Positions 45,225-53,268 of a DNA stretch of 64,000 bases are shown piece after piece. The notes beneath the pieces are model-generated. The model ran no database searches and was not told the origin of the DNA. It saw only the letters and a program-made list of their open reading frames with translations. Location of the stretch: contig NZ_JQZV01000003.1 of NCBI RefSeq assembly GCF_000769115.1, forward strand, positions 124,001 to 188,000, read 5' to 3'. Position 1 is the stretch's first letter. The number at the start of each line of letters is the position of its first letter. This stretch comes from Porphyromonas canoris. GTDB lineage: Bacteria > Bacteroidota > Bacteroidia > Bacteroidales > Porphyromonadaceae. Position numbers and translations under genes: made by a program.

Positions 45225-47213
45225 ATGAGGTACAATTTAAGCTCTAAGATTGCATTAACGCATATTCCGGAGAGATATTACAAGCCAACCAATGCCTACG
45301 AGCAGTCTCTGCTCACACGATACGAAAAGATTCCGACACAGATTTTCCCTGCAGCCGGTGATGCAGCGGAGGTTATCGCAAAGGCTATCGTAAAAGAGTT
45401 GAAGCAGGCACAATCGAAGTCCAAGTCGTACGTGCTTGCAGTTTCGGGAGGAGATACTCCATCCAATGTCTTTGAACTTCTTGTGAAATACCACAAGGAA
45501 GAGGGCATAAGTCTGTCTAACCTGCATATTTTCCCCCTTTACGAATTTTATCCTCTTACGGATGTTCATCAAGGAGTTTCGGCAAGAATAAGAGAAGAGT
45601 TTGTTGCCCATGTCGATATGCCTAATGGCAATCTGCACGCAATAGACACATTCTCTGTTTCCGAGAGCACAGAGAAAGAGAGCCGCAGATACGAACAGGA
45701 GATAGCAGACCTCGGAGGTATAGACCTTGTAATATTGGGTATCGGCAGAGAAGGTACTATTGCCCTGAATATGCCCGGAGCGATGAGTACATCCATTACA
45801 AGGCTTGTAACTTTGGATAAGACTTCACGAGAAGAGGCAATGACAACATTCAATGCTCTTGATGCAGTTCCTCAAACCGCTATCACAGCAGGATTGTCCG
45901 TTATTTTTAAGGCTAAGAAGATATATCTTTTGGCTCTCGGAGAGGATAAGGCGAAGATAATAAAAGAGACCGTGGAAGGGGATTGCAGTGTCCTTCTGCC
46001 GGCATCTCAGCTTCAAATGATACCTCAAGCGAAAGTTTTGGTAGATCTTCAAGCTGCTTCTCAACTTACACGAATCAGCCACCCATGGTTGGTTACTTCT
46101 TGTGATTGGGACGACAAACTTATTCGTCGTGCTATCGTATGGCTCTGTGATCTTACCGGAAAACCGATCTTGAAGCTGACCAACAAGGACTATGCAGAAC
46201 ATGGGCTCAATGAACTTATAACCAAGTTCGGCTCGGCATACAATGTCAATATCAAGATATTCAACGATATTCAGCATACCATAACCGGTTGGCCCGGTGG
46301 TAAACCTAATGCCGATGACTCTAACAGACCTGAGCGTGCAACGCCGTATCCTAAGCGAGTGATTGTATTTAGTCCTCACCCCGACGATGATGTTATTTCC
46401 ATGGGAGGAACATTCCGCCGATTGGTTGTGCAGGGACACGATGTTCACGTTGCTTATCAGACATCCGGTAATATTGCTGTGGGGGATGAAGAAGTTATAA
46501 GGTATGTATCCTACCTAAGAAATGTTTGCGAACATTTGGGACAGGAAGACTCTCCTGTAATGAAAAGAGCATTGGATATTCGCAACTATCTCTTGAATGA
46601 AAAGAAAGAAGGCTCCATAGAGACTCCGGAAGTCCGTTTCATGAAGGGAACCATTCGTAGAGAAGAAGCAAGAACAGCGTGTCGTTTTGTCGGAATTGAG
46701 CAGGATGATCATGTACACTTTTTGGATCTGCCATTCTATGAAACAGGAGCTATCAAAAAAGGAGACTTGACACAAGCCGATGTCGATATTATAAAAGAGC
46801 TGATCTGCAAAGTGAAACCTCATCAGATGTTTGTGGCAGGAGACTTGGCGGATCCTCATGGCACGCATAAAGTCTGCTTGGATGCCATCCTGGCTGCAAT
46901 AGATCAGGTGAAACATGAAGAGTGGTATCAGGAATGTAAGGTCTGGATGTACAGAGGAGCATGGGCAGAGTGGGAGATAGACCACATCGAGATGGCTGTC
47001 CCGATGAGCCCCGAAGAAGTTCGTTTCAAGAGAAACTCTATTCTAAAGCATCAGTCTCAAATGGAGAGTGCTCCCTTCTTAGGTAATGACGAGAGACTTT
47101 TCTGGCAACGTGCAGAAGAGCGCAACCGTGCAACGGCAGATCTTTACTCTCGTTTGGGCTTGGCTTCTTATGAGGCTATCGAAGCCTTTGTGGAGTATCA
47201 CCCCGTAGATTAA
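45225..47213 (+). CDS. NagB-like/PIG-L deacetylase fusion with degenerate NagB site
   Basis: A 662-residue two-domain protein matching the Bacteroidetes glucosamine-6-phosphate deaminase fusion. The NagB fold covers about residues 20-300 and the PIG-L/LmbE domain about 375-640. The PIG-L metal motif FSPHPDDDVISMGG and the later ADPHGTHK are intact. The NagB catalytic motifs are not: the usual FNxDEY is FPLYEF (103-108), and GIGxxGHIxFNEPG is GIGREGTIALNMPG (172-185), so the catalytic aspartate, histidine and glutamate are replaced. It is probably no longer a deaminase. The fold and fusion are clear; present activity is unknown. Confidence 0.85.
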   Translation: MRYNLSSKIALTHIPERYYKPTNAYEQSLLTRYEKIPTQIFPAAGDAAEVIAKAIVKELKQAQSKSKSYVLAVSGGDTPSNVFELLVKYHKEEGISLSNLHIFPLYEFYPLTDVHQGVSARIREEFVAHVDMPNGNLHAIDTFSVSESTEKESRRYEQEIADLGGIDLVILGIGREGTIALNMPGAMSTSITRLVTLDKTSREEAMTTFNALDAVPQTAITAGLSVIFKAKKIYLLALGEDKAKIIKETVEGDCSVLLPASQLQMIPQAKVLVDLQAASQLTRISHPWLVTSCDWDDKLIRRAIVWLCDLTGKPILKLTNKDYAEHGLNELITKFGSAYNVNIKIFNDIQHTITGWPGGKPNADDSNRPERATPYPKRVIVFSPHPDDDVISMGGTFRRLVVQGHDVHVAYQTSGNIAVGDEEVIRYVSYLRNVCEHLGQEDSPVMKRALDIRNYLLNEKKEGSIETPEVRFMKGTIRREEARTACRFVGIEQDDHVHFLDLPFYETGAIKKGDLTQADVDIIKELICKVKPHQMFVAGDLADPHGTHKVCLDAILAAIDQVKHEEWYQECKVWMYRGAWAEWEIDHIEMAVPMSPEEVRFKRNSILKHQSQMESAPFLGNDERLFWQRAEERNRATADLYSRLGLASYEAIEAFVEYHPVD

Positions 47214-47256
47214 AGGTAGAGTTTTAGAGCTATATATCTGAGCTTTCAGATAAGAT

Positions 47257-47302
47257 AAAAAGAGATTGACACAGTTTTTTCTTCCTGTGTCAATCTCTTT
47301 TT
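47257..47302 (+). terminator. Rho-independent terminator
   Basis: A perfect 18-bp inverted repeat (AAAAAGAGATTGACACAG and complement) with a 10-base loop; the 3' arm ends in TTTTT. Ends the glgP-NagB/PIG-L transcript. Confidence 0.9.
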
Positions 47303-47333
47303 CATATAAAAGCTATTTTTTTCTCCGATTTCG

Positions 47334-47364
47334 TTTGTTTTGAAAGTATTAAGTACTAAATTTG
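47334..47364 (+). promoter_or_regulatory. Bacteroidetes promoter for gdhA
   Basis: TTTG (47334-47337), a 19-base spacer and TAAATTTG (47357-47364) match the phylum consensus exactly. The leader is about 64 bases. Confidence 0.7.
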
Positions 47365-47434
47365 CGGAGTAAGATAATTAAGGTTATTACCTAATTAAGT
47401 GTTTATATTTTCACTTTATTAAAATTACATTGTA

Positions 47435-48769
47435 ATGAAAATCCACGAAGTCCTCGAAAGACTCGAGAAAAGACATCCCGGAGAAAAAGAATTTCTTCAG
47501 GCAGTAAAGGAAGTGCTACAATCTATTGAAGAGGTGTACAACCAACACCCTGAGTTTGAAAAGCACAACATTATCGACCGCATTGTAGAACCCGACAGAG
47601 TTTACACTTTCAGAGTGCCCTGGGTAGATGATGAAGGTAAGGTACATGTGAACATCGGTTATCGTGTACAGTTCAACAACGCAATCGGCCCTTATAAGGG
47701 AGGTATCCGTTTCCATCCATCTGTGAACTTGTCCATCCTTAAGTTCCTTGGTTTCGAGCAAACATTTAAGAATGCTCTTACTACCCTTCCTATGGGTGGA
47801 GGTAAAGGTGGCGCCGACTTCTCTCCAAAAGGTCGTTCTGATGCGGAAATTATGCGTTTCTGCCAGTCTTTCATGACAGAACTTTGGAGAAACATCGGTC
47901 CTGATGAAGATGTTCCTGCAGGTGATATCGGCGTTGGTGGTCGTGAAGTAGGCTATATGTACGGAATGTACAAGAAGCTTTCTCACCAACATCATGGTAC
48001 ATTTACCGGTAAGGGTCTTACATTCGGTGGATCTAACCTCAGACCGGAGTCCACAGGTTTCGGTGCAATCTATTTCCTTAACCAGGTTTTGGAAACACAT
48101 GGCCACAAGTTGGCAGGTAAGACTGTAGCTCTTTCAGGTTTCGGTAACGTAGCTTGGGGTGCTGCCAAGAAGTTGGACGAGCTCGGTGCTAAGGTTGTTA
48201 CAATCTCCGGTCCTGACGGATACGTTTACGATCCAAACGGAATCTCCGGTGAAAAGATCGAATACATGTTGGATCTTCGCAATAGTGGTAACGACATCGT
48301 AGAACCATACGCTAAGAAGTTTGGTGTAGAGTTCTTCAAGGGTCAAAAGCCTTGGGGACAAAAGGTGGATATTGCTCTTCCTTGTGCTACACAAAACGAG
48401 CTTAACCTTGAAGATGCTCAACAGTTGATCGCAAACAACACTCTTTGTGTATGTGAAGTATCTAACATGGGTTGTACAGCAGAAGCGGCAGAACTATTTG
48501 TAGAAAAGAAGATTCTCTTTGGTCCTGGTAAGGCTGTTAATGCAGGTGGTGTTTCTACTTCCGGTCTTGAAATGACTCAAAACGCAATGCACTTGTCTTG
48601 GTCTAACGAAGAGGTCGATGTAAGACTTAAGGCAATCATGAACGACATTCATGAGCAATGTGTGAAGTATGGTACCGAAAAAGACGGTTATATCAACTAT
48701 GTTAAGGGTGCCAACATCGCAGGTTTCATGAAGGTTGCAGAAGCAATGATTCAACAAGGTGTGATCTAA
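47435..48769 (+). CDS. gdhA: Glutamate dehydrogenase, hexameric type
   Basis: A 444-residue enzyme that interconverts glutamate and 2-oxoglutarate plus ammonia. YKGGIRFHPSVN and PMGGGKGGADFSPKGRS hold the catalytic lysines, DVPAGDIGVGGREVGYM follows, and the nucleotide-binding GFGNVAWGAA motif starts the second domain. The length and N-terminus resemble the NADP-type small hexameric enzymes; cofactor preference cannot be settled from sequence. Codon use looks biased (frequent GGT, AAG, CTT), as in highly expressed genes. It has a strong promoter and its own terminator. It provides an alternative entry for glutamate beside the methylaspartate route. Confidence 0.97.
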   Translation: MKIHEVLERLEKRHPGEKEFLQAVKEVLQSIEEVYNQHPEFEKHNIIDRIVEPDRVYTFRVPWVDDEGKVHVNIGYRVQFNNAIGPYKGGIRFHPSVNLSILKFLGFEQTFKNALTTLPMGGGKGGADFSPKGRSDAEIMRFCQSFMTELWRNIGPDEDVPAGDIGVGGREVGYMYGMYKKLSHQHHGTFTGKGLTFGGSNLRPESTGFGAIYFLNQVLETHGHKLAGKTVALSGFGNVAWGAAKKLDELGAKVVTISGPDGYVYDPNGISGEKIEYMLDLRNSGNDIVEPYAKKFGVEFFKGQKPWGQKVDIALPCATQNELNLEDAQQLIANNTLCVCEVSNMGCTAEAAELFVEKKILFGPGKAVNAGGVSTSGLEMTQNAMHLSWSNEEVDVRLKAIMNDIHEQCVKYGTEKDGYINYVKGANIAGFMKVAEAMIQQGVI

Positions 48770-48853
48770 TCCGGAACACATTCATTTTGAGAAATAATAC
48801 AACGATTGTTTATTGAGGAACAGACTTTCCCGTAAAGATCGTTTCTGACAAAT

Positions 48854-48896
48854 AGAGAGTTTCCGAGCGAAAGTTCGGAGACTCTCTTCTTTTTAT
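48854..48896 (+). terminator. Rho-independent terminator of gdhA
   Basis: AGAGAGTTTCCGA and TCGGAGACTCTCT form the stem with one mismatched position, followed by TCTTTTTA. Confidence 0.85.
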
Positions 48897-49172
48897 CTTA
48901 TACCATTGATATTGCCCTGCCGAATTGTTGGTTTGAACCTGTATGAAAGATGTGATAAACACTTTCTTAGATTGAGCTTATTAGGTTTAGAGGTATAAAC
49001 CAAGCCGTGATTGGTGCAGATCGAAGCGTGATTTAAGACAAGCAAGCCATGACTTGCAGCATTCTGCGCTTGATATGAGAAACTAAAAGTATTTATTGAG
49101 AGTTTTATGAACTATCATCTCTTTTTGTTTTAGCATTTATCCCAAAAATGGAGCTCTTTCTTTGAATATTTG
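48897..49172. other. Intergenic region before Big2 lipoprotein gene
   Basis: About 275 AT-rich bases. A small CAAGC...CTTG hairpin is visible near 49041-49065. Nothing else recognised. Confidence 0.4.
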
Positions 49173-49180
49173 TATTTTTG
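49173..49180 (+). promoter_or_regulatory. Bacteroidetes -7 box for Big2 lipoprotein gene
   Basis: TATTTTTG matches TAnnTTTG; no good -33 partner. The leader would be about 105 bases. Confidence 0.35.
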
Positions 49181-49292
49181 CGATATATAGGGAATAAATG
49201 AGAACCATACCCCGGATATAGGTTGGATTATTCTTGGGTATTATGCGTTTTTAGAGTTGACTATCAAATCAAGAACAATAAAAATTATGATT

Positions 49293-50804
49293 ATGAAAAG
49301 AGTACTATTTCTTTTATTAGTTGTATCCCTGTCTGTTATGGGATGTAAGAAAGAACAGAAAGAGCCTGCAAAAGCACCTACGGTTTCTACCGGAGCGGTT
49401 TCGGCTGTTACCACAACAAGTTTCGACTGCGAGGGAAATGTTACCGCAGATGGAGGAGCGGCAGTTACGGATCGCGGTGTCTGTTATGCCATGAGTTCTG
49501 CTCCTACTGTTTCCAATGATAAAGTCTCCGGAGGTCAGGGTACCGGGAGCTTCAAGGTGAGCGTCAGCAACCTTACTCCGGGTAAAATCTACTATGCTCG
49601 TGCGTATGCAACGAACTCCGTTGGTACTACTTATGGTCAGGAGGTAAAAGTAACACTGATTAAGGTGGTGGAAGGCATTACCGTTTCTCCTACCGAAAAG
49701 AGTGTGGAGGCAGGGGAGAAATTCAAACTCCAAGTTACGTTTACCCCTGCAGATGTACCGAATAAGGCTGTAACGTTTAGTTCAAACAAGTCGGACGTTG
49801 CTTCCGTTGATGACAAAGGGGAAGTAACCACTCACAAAGAGGGCATTGCGATCATCACAGCCACATCTGTGGATGGCGGCAAGACAGCCACTTGTAAGGT
49901 AACCGTTCGCCGCAAGCCTGTTCTTGTAACAGGCATTACCGTTTCTCCGACAGCGAAGAGTGTAAAAGAGGGGGAAACGTTTGTCATCACAGCCACCGTG
50001 CTTCCTGCCGATGCGGACAATAAGGCGGTTACTTGGAGCAGCTCGGCTTCCGACATCGCTTCCGTAAATGATCAAGGACGTGTAACGACACATAAACCGG
50101 GTAACGCGACTATCACAGCCACTACGGTGGAAGGAGGCAAGACAGCCACTTGTCAGGTTACCGTTAATAAGAAAGAGGTAAAAGTAACCGGCATTACGGT
50201 CAATCCGACCAAGAAGACCATCATCGAGGGCGAGAGCTTCATTATTTTTGCCACCGTGCTTCCTGCTGATGCTGATAATAAAACAGTAATCTGGAGCAGC
50301 TCGGCTTCCGACATCGCTTCCGTAAACGATCAAGGTCGCGTAACCACACATAAACCGGGTAAAGTAGTCATCACCGCCACTACGGAAGATGGTGGCAAAA
50401 CTGCTACTTGCGAGGTTACGGTCAAGAGCAAGATCACCGATGAGTACAAAGAACTTAGAGATAAGGCGAAACAGATTGAGCAAAATATCGAATCGGCAAG
50501 GACGGAATTTGACAGTATCAAGAAGTCCGATAAAACCGTAAATGAAAAACTCAAGCTGCTCACACCGCTTTTGGAGAAGATAGGAAACTTGCAAAATGAG
50601 ATCAGCACCCTCTCTCAAGCAATTGAAGCAAAGAAAGATACTCTTCACGAACATGAATATAAGGAGTTGAAGAAACTTGCAGAGAAGCTTTTGTGGGACT
50701 GTACGGAGCTTCAGGCAGAAGTGGAAATTTATAAAGCAAAACTGGAGAAAGCAGCCAGAGAGGGAAAAGGAAATATTTCAGATCTTGAAATAGTGGATCT
50801 GTGA
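49293..50804 (+). CDS. Lipoprotein with three Big2 (Ig-like) domains
   Basis: About 503 residues from the ATG at 49293. The leader VLFLLLVVSLSVMGC is a lipoprotein signal. A fibronectin-like domain (about residues 25-125; TDRGVCYAMSSAP, YYARAYATNSVG) is followed by three Big2 domains of about 86 residues beginning GITVSP, GITVSP and GITVNP. The last two share long identical runs such as WSSSASDIASVNDQGRVTTH. A charged coiled-coil tail covers about residues 385-503. Probably surface-exposed. Upstream in-frame TTG and ATG codons exist but leave the lipoprotein signal off-centre. Confidence 0.85.
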   Translation: MKRVLFLLLVVSLSVMGCKKEQKEPAKAPTVSTGAVSAVTTTSFDCEGNVTADGGAAVTDRGVCYAMSSAPTVSNDKVSGGQGTGSFKVSVSNLTPGKIYYARAYATNSVGTTYGQEVKVTLIKVVEGITVSPTEKSVEAGEKFKLQVTFTPADVPNKAVTFSSNKSDVASVDDKGEVTTHKEGIAIITATSVDGGKTATCKVTVRRKPVLVTGITVSPTAKSVKEGETFVITATVLPADADNKAVTWSSSASDIASVNDQGRVTTHKPGNATITATTVEGGKTATCQVTVNKKEVKVTGITVNPTKKTIIEGESFIIFATVLPADADNKTVIWSSSASDIASVNDQGRVTTHKPGKVVITATTEDGGKTATCEVTVKSKITDEYKELRDKAKQIEQNIESARTEFDSIKKSDKTVNEKLKLLTPLLEKIGNLQNEISTLSQAIEAKKDTLHEHEYKELKKLAEKLLWDCTELQAEVEIYKAKLEKAAREGKGNISDLEIVDL

Positions 50805-50826
50805 TAAAATAAAAGAACCGAGGAAT

Positions 50827-51012
50827 ATGAGAAGCGTATATCCAAAGGCTCTCTTCCCGGCCTTCATGCCACAGGATGGCATCGCAACGCGCATCGCTTT
50901 GGAGCAAGACGGAGATAAGAACATCCTCTATGGCAATCCGGGCACAGACACGTGCCACAAGAAGATAGCCGAGAACAAGGGGTGGAAGGTACACCTCGAA
51001 TCCGGTGATTGA
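50827..51012 (+). CDS. Short hypothetical ORF after Big2 gene
   Basis: 61 residues from an ATG 22 bases after the Big2 stop, with GAGGAAT just upstream, ending about 50 bases before a strong terminator. There is no signal peptide or recognised family. Placement inside the transcript makes it possible, but nothing else supports it. Confidence 0.3.
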   Translation: MRSVYPKALFPAFMPQDGIATRIALEQDGDKNILYGNPGTDTCHKKIAENKGWKVHLESGD

Positions 51013-51063
51013 TAATAGCTCATCCCGAAGGGACGGAGTATAAAACATCTCAGACAAAAGCAG

Positions 51064-51101
51064 GCAGTGCCGGTACGATAAGTGCCGGCACTGCTTTTTT
51101 T
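51064..51101 (+). terminator. Rho-independent terminator
   Basis: GCAGTGCCGG and CCGGCACTGC form a perfect 10-bp stem followed by seven T. It ends the Big2 transcript just before the second 22-bp array. Confidence 0.92.
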
Positions 51102-51126
51102 GTGTTGCCAAAACGGGAACCTGAGA

Positions 51127-51552
51127 GTGGCACGAAAAAAAATTCTGTGCGCACGAAAAAAAAAATTCTGTGCGCACGAAAAAAAATTTACGTGCGCACG
51201 AAAAAAAATTTACGTGCGCACGAAAAAAAATTTCTGTGCGCATGAAAAAAAATTTCCGTGCGCACGAAAAAAAATTTCCGTGCGCATGAAAAAAAATTTC
51301 CGTGCGCACGAAAAAAAATTTTCGTAGGTAAGAAAAAATATTTTCGTAGGTAAGAAAAAATATTTTCGTAGGTAAGAAAAAAAATTTTCGTAGGTAAGAA
51401 AAAAAATTTTCGTAGGTAAGAAAAAAATTTTTCGTAGGTAAGGAAAAATATTTTCGTAGGTAAGAAAAAAATTTTTCGTAGGTAAGAAAAAAAATTTCCG
51501 TAGGTAAGAAAAAAATTTTTCGTAGGTAAGAAAAAAAATTTCCGTAGGTACA
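51127..51552. repeat. 22-bp tandem array, 20 units (array 2)
   Basis: Twenty words recur with a 22-base period; from 51170 to 51544 the spacing is exact over 17 intervals. The first word is a shortened GTGGCACG, the next eight are GTGCGCACG or GTGCGCATG, and the last eleven are GTAGGTAAG (the final one GTAGGTACA). Between words lies an A-run then a T-run (for example AAAAAAAATTTCC). One 23-base unit has an extended A-run. It lies between a terminator and the convergent ugd gene. No spacers, no known repeat family recognised. Confidence 0.93.
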
Positions 51553-51907
51553 AAAATTCAGACCTTTACGGAAGAAGGTTTATTTCCCTCTATATGAGCA
51601 AGATACGGAGATGGAAATTGTGGCGGGTTTTGAGACCCTTGCAGGGTACTTTTTTTGCTGTTTTGCTTTCGAGATTCGGACCCGGTTTCGTGCCCGGAAA
51701 CGCACCCAAAACCTCACTTCCGAGAGCTCGTCTCTGAAGCTGTCTGCAAAAAATCTCTTTCTTATCAGTACATGATGGCTTTCCGGTGACGGGGTGTCTC
51801 TCTTGGGGAGGGGAGTGGTACCGGCTTTCGAGGGGAGGAAGCATGGGCGGATGGCGATGGCGTTCACTGCCTCTCGGCATGGCGCATCGCCACAGGACGC
51901 ACCGCTG
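51553..51907. other. Non-coding stretch between array 2 and ugd
   Basis: The first 40 bases resemble the right flank of array 1 (CCTTTACGGAAGAAGGTTTATTT against CCTTCCGAAGGAAATTTATTT). The remainder is more GC-rich than the flanks, with open frames on the minus strand that have no family resemblance. No convincing gene. Confidence 0.5.
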
Positions 51908-53233
51908 CTAAGATTTGCCTATGCCGTAGTAGATGAGTCCTGCTTGTTCGAGCTCCGTTTTGTTGTAGATGTTTCTGCCATCTATTAGAACGGGATTCGG
52001 TTTCATGGACGAAATGATGCGCTGCCACAGAGGCATTCTGAACTGTTTCCACTCGGTCAGGAGTAGTATCGCATCCGCTTTTTCGGAGGCGGAGTAGAGA
52101 CTGTCGGCATACTCTACGCGGCTGCCGAAGTGCTTTCGGGCTTCGGGAATGGCGACCGGATCGTACACACGGATACGCACGCCGAGAGCGAGAAGTCGGG
52201 CAATGACGACGACGGAAGTGGCTTCCCGCATATCGTCCGTTTCGGGCTTGAAAGATAGCCCCCAGACCGCAACGGTCTTGTCCCGAAGGGTGTCGCCATA
52301 GTGGCGGAGCAGCTTCTCCACGATTACTTCTTTCTGCCTGTTGTTCACATCGTCCACGGCTTTAAGTATGGTAAGATCCATTCCGTGCTCCAGCGCGGTC
52401 TGCCTGATGGCTCGGACGTCTTTTGGAAAACAGCTGCCGCCGTATCCGCAGCCGGGGTATAGAAATGCCGTGCCGATGCGCTTGTCTGCACCCATGCCTC
52501 GGCGGACGGCTTCGATGTCCGCACCCAAGAGTTCGCACAAGTTTGCCATCTCGTTCATGAAGCTGATTCGGGTCGCCAGCATCGCGTTGGAGGCGTACTT
52601 GGTAAGCTCCGCGGAGGCGATGTCCATGAAAATGACGCGGAAGTTGTTCAGCAGAAAGGGTCTGTACAGCTGTGTCATGATCTCTTTGGCTCGCTCCGAA
52701 TCCACTCCGACGATCACTCTGTCCGGGCTTGTGAAGTCTTTTATCGCGCTGCCCTCTTTGAGAAATTCCGGGTTCGAGGCGACGTCGAAAGGAATATCCG
52801 CCCGGCGCAGATCCAGCTCCGCCTGTATGATCTCTTTCACCCTCTTTGCCGTACCGACCGGCACCGTGCTCTTCCCCACGATGAGAGCATATCTGCATAG
52901 ATGCTGCCCGATCTCCTTCGCCACCGCATACACGGCAGAGAGATCCGCATTGCCGTCGGAACCCGAAGGTGTGCCCACAGCCGTGAATATGACATCGACC
53001 TCTTCGATGCAGGATGCCAACGAGGTGTGGAAGAAGAGCCTCTTGTCTTCGATGTTGCGCTGAACCATTACATCCAGCCCCGGCTCGTAGATGGGGATGA
53101 TACCCTGCTTGAGGTTGGAGATCTTCTCTTCGTCAATATCCACGCAGTGTACGTGGACTCCCATTTCGGCAAAGCAGGCGGCTGTCACCAGCCCGACGTA
53201 TCCGGTTCCTACGATAGCAATATTGAATCCCAT
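51908..53233 (-). CDS. ugd: UDP-glucose 6-dehydrogenase
   Basis: A 441-residue enzyme that oxidises UDP-glucose to UDP-glucuronate for surface polysaccharide. NAD-binding IVGTGYVGLVTAACFAEMG is at the N-terminus, KSTVPVGTAKRV follows, and the catalytic cysteine is in PGCGYGGSCFPKD near residue 260. VWGLSFKPETDDMREA is the C-terminal UDP-binding part. The ATG at 53233 fits the family; the frame continues upstream into the trkH gene but that extension is not protein-like. GC content is higher than in neighbours. Last gene of a dxs-trkA-trkH-ugd run. Confidence 0.95.
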   Translation of the reverse strand: MGFNIAIVGTGYVGLVTAACFAEMGVHVHCVDIDEEKISNLKQGIIPIYEPGLDVMVQRNIEDKRLFFHTSLASCIEEVDVIFTAVGTPSGSDGNADLSAVYAVAKEIGQHLCRYALIVGKSTVPVGTAKRVKEIIQAELDLRRADIPFDVASNPEFLKEGSAIKDFTSPDRVIVGVDSERAKEIMTQLYRPFLLNNFRVIFMDIASAELTKYASNAMLATRISFMNEMANLCELLGADIEAVRRGMGADKRIGTAFLYPGCGYGGSCFPKDVRAIRQTALEHGMDLTILKAVDDVNNRQKEVIVEKLLRHYGDTLRDKTVAVWGLSFKPETDDMREATSVVVIARLLALGVRIRVYDPVAIPEARKHFGSRVEYADSLYSASEKADAILLLTEWKQFRMPLWQRIISSMKPNPVLIDGRNIYNKTELEQAGLIYYGIGKS

Positions 53234-53268
53234 ATATGTGTGTTGTCTGATGAGATGAGAATAAAACT

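Noticed and set aside
30021-51552. CRISPR arrays
   Set aside because: The arrays have no unique spacers, units are too short, and no cas gene is in the window.
50602-51553. Open frames on both strands across array 2
   Set aside because: Same reason: repeats of KFFFxRTE or ARKKI type come from the 22-bp units, and one frame also runs back through the terminator and the Big2 gene.
51580-51880. Two minus-strand frames of about 95 codons between array 2 and ugd
   Set aside because: They overlap each other in different frames, are basic and low in structure, and match nothing recognisable.
52341-53063. Plus-strand frame of about 240 codons opposite ugd
   Set aside because: Ugd motifs are complete on the minus strand; the opposite frame is serine-rich shadow sequence.
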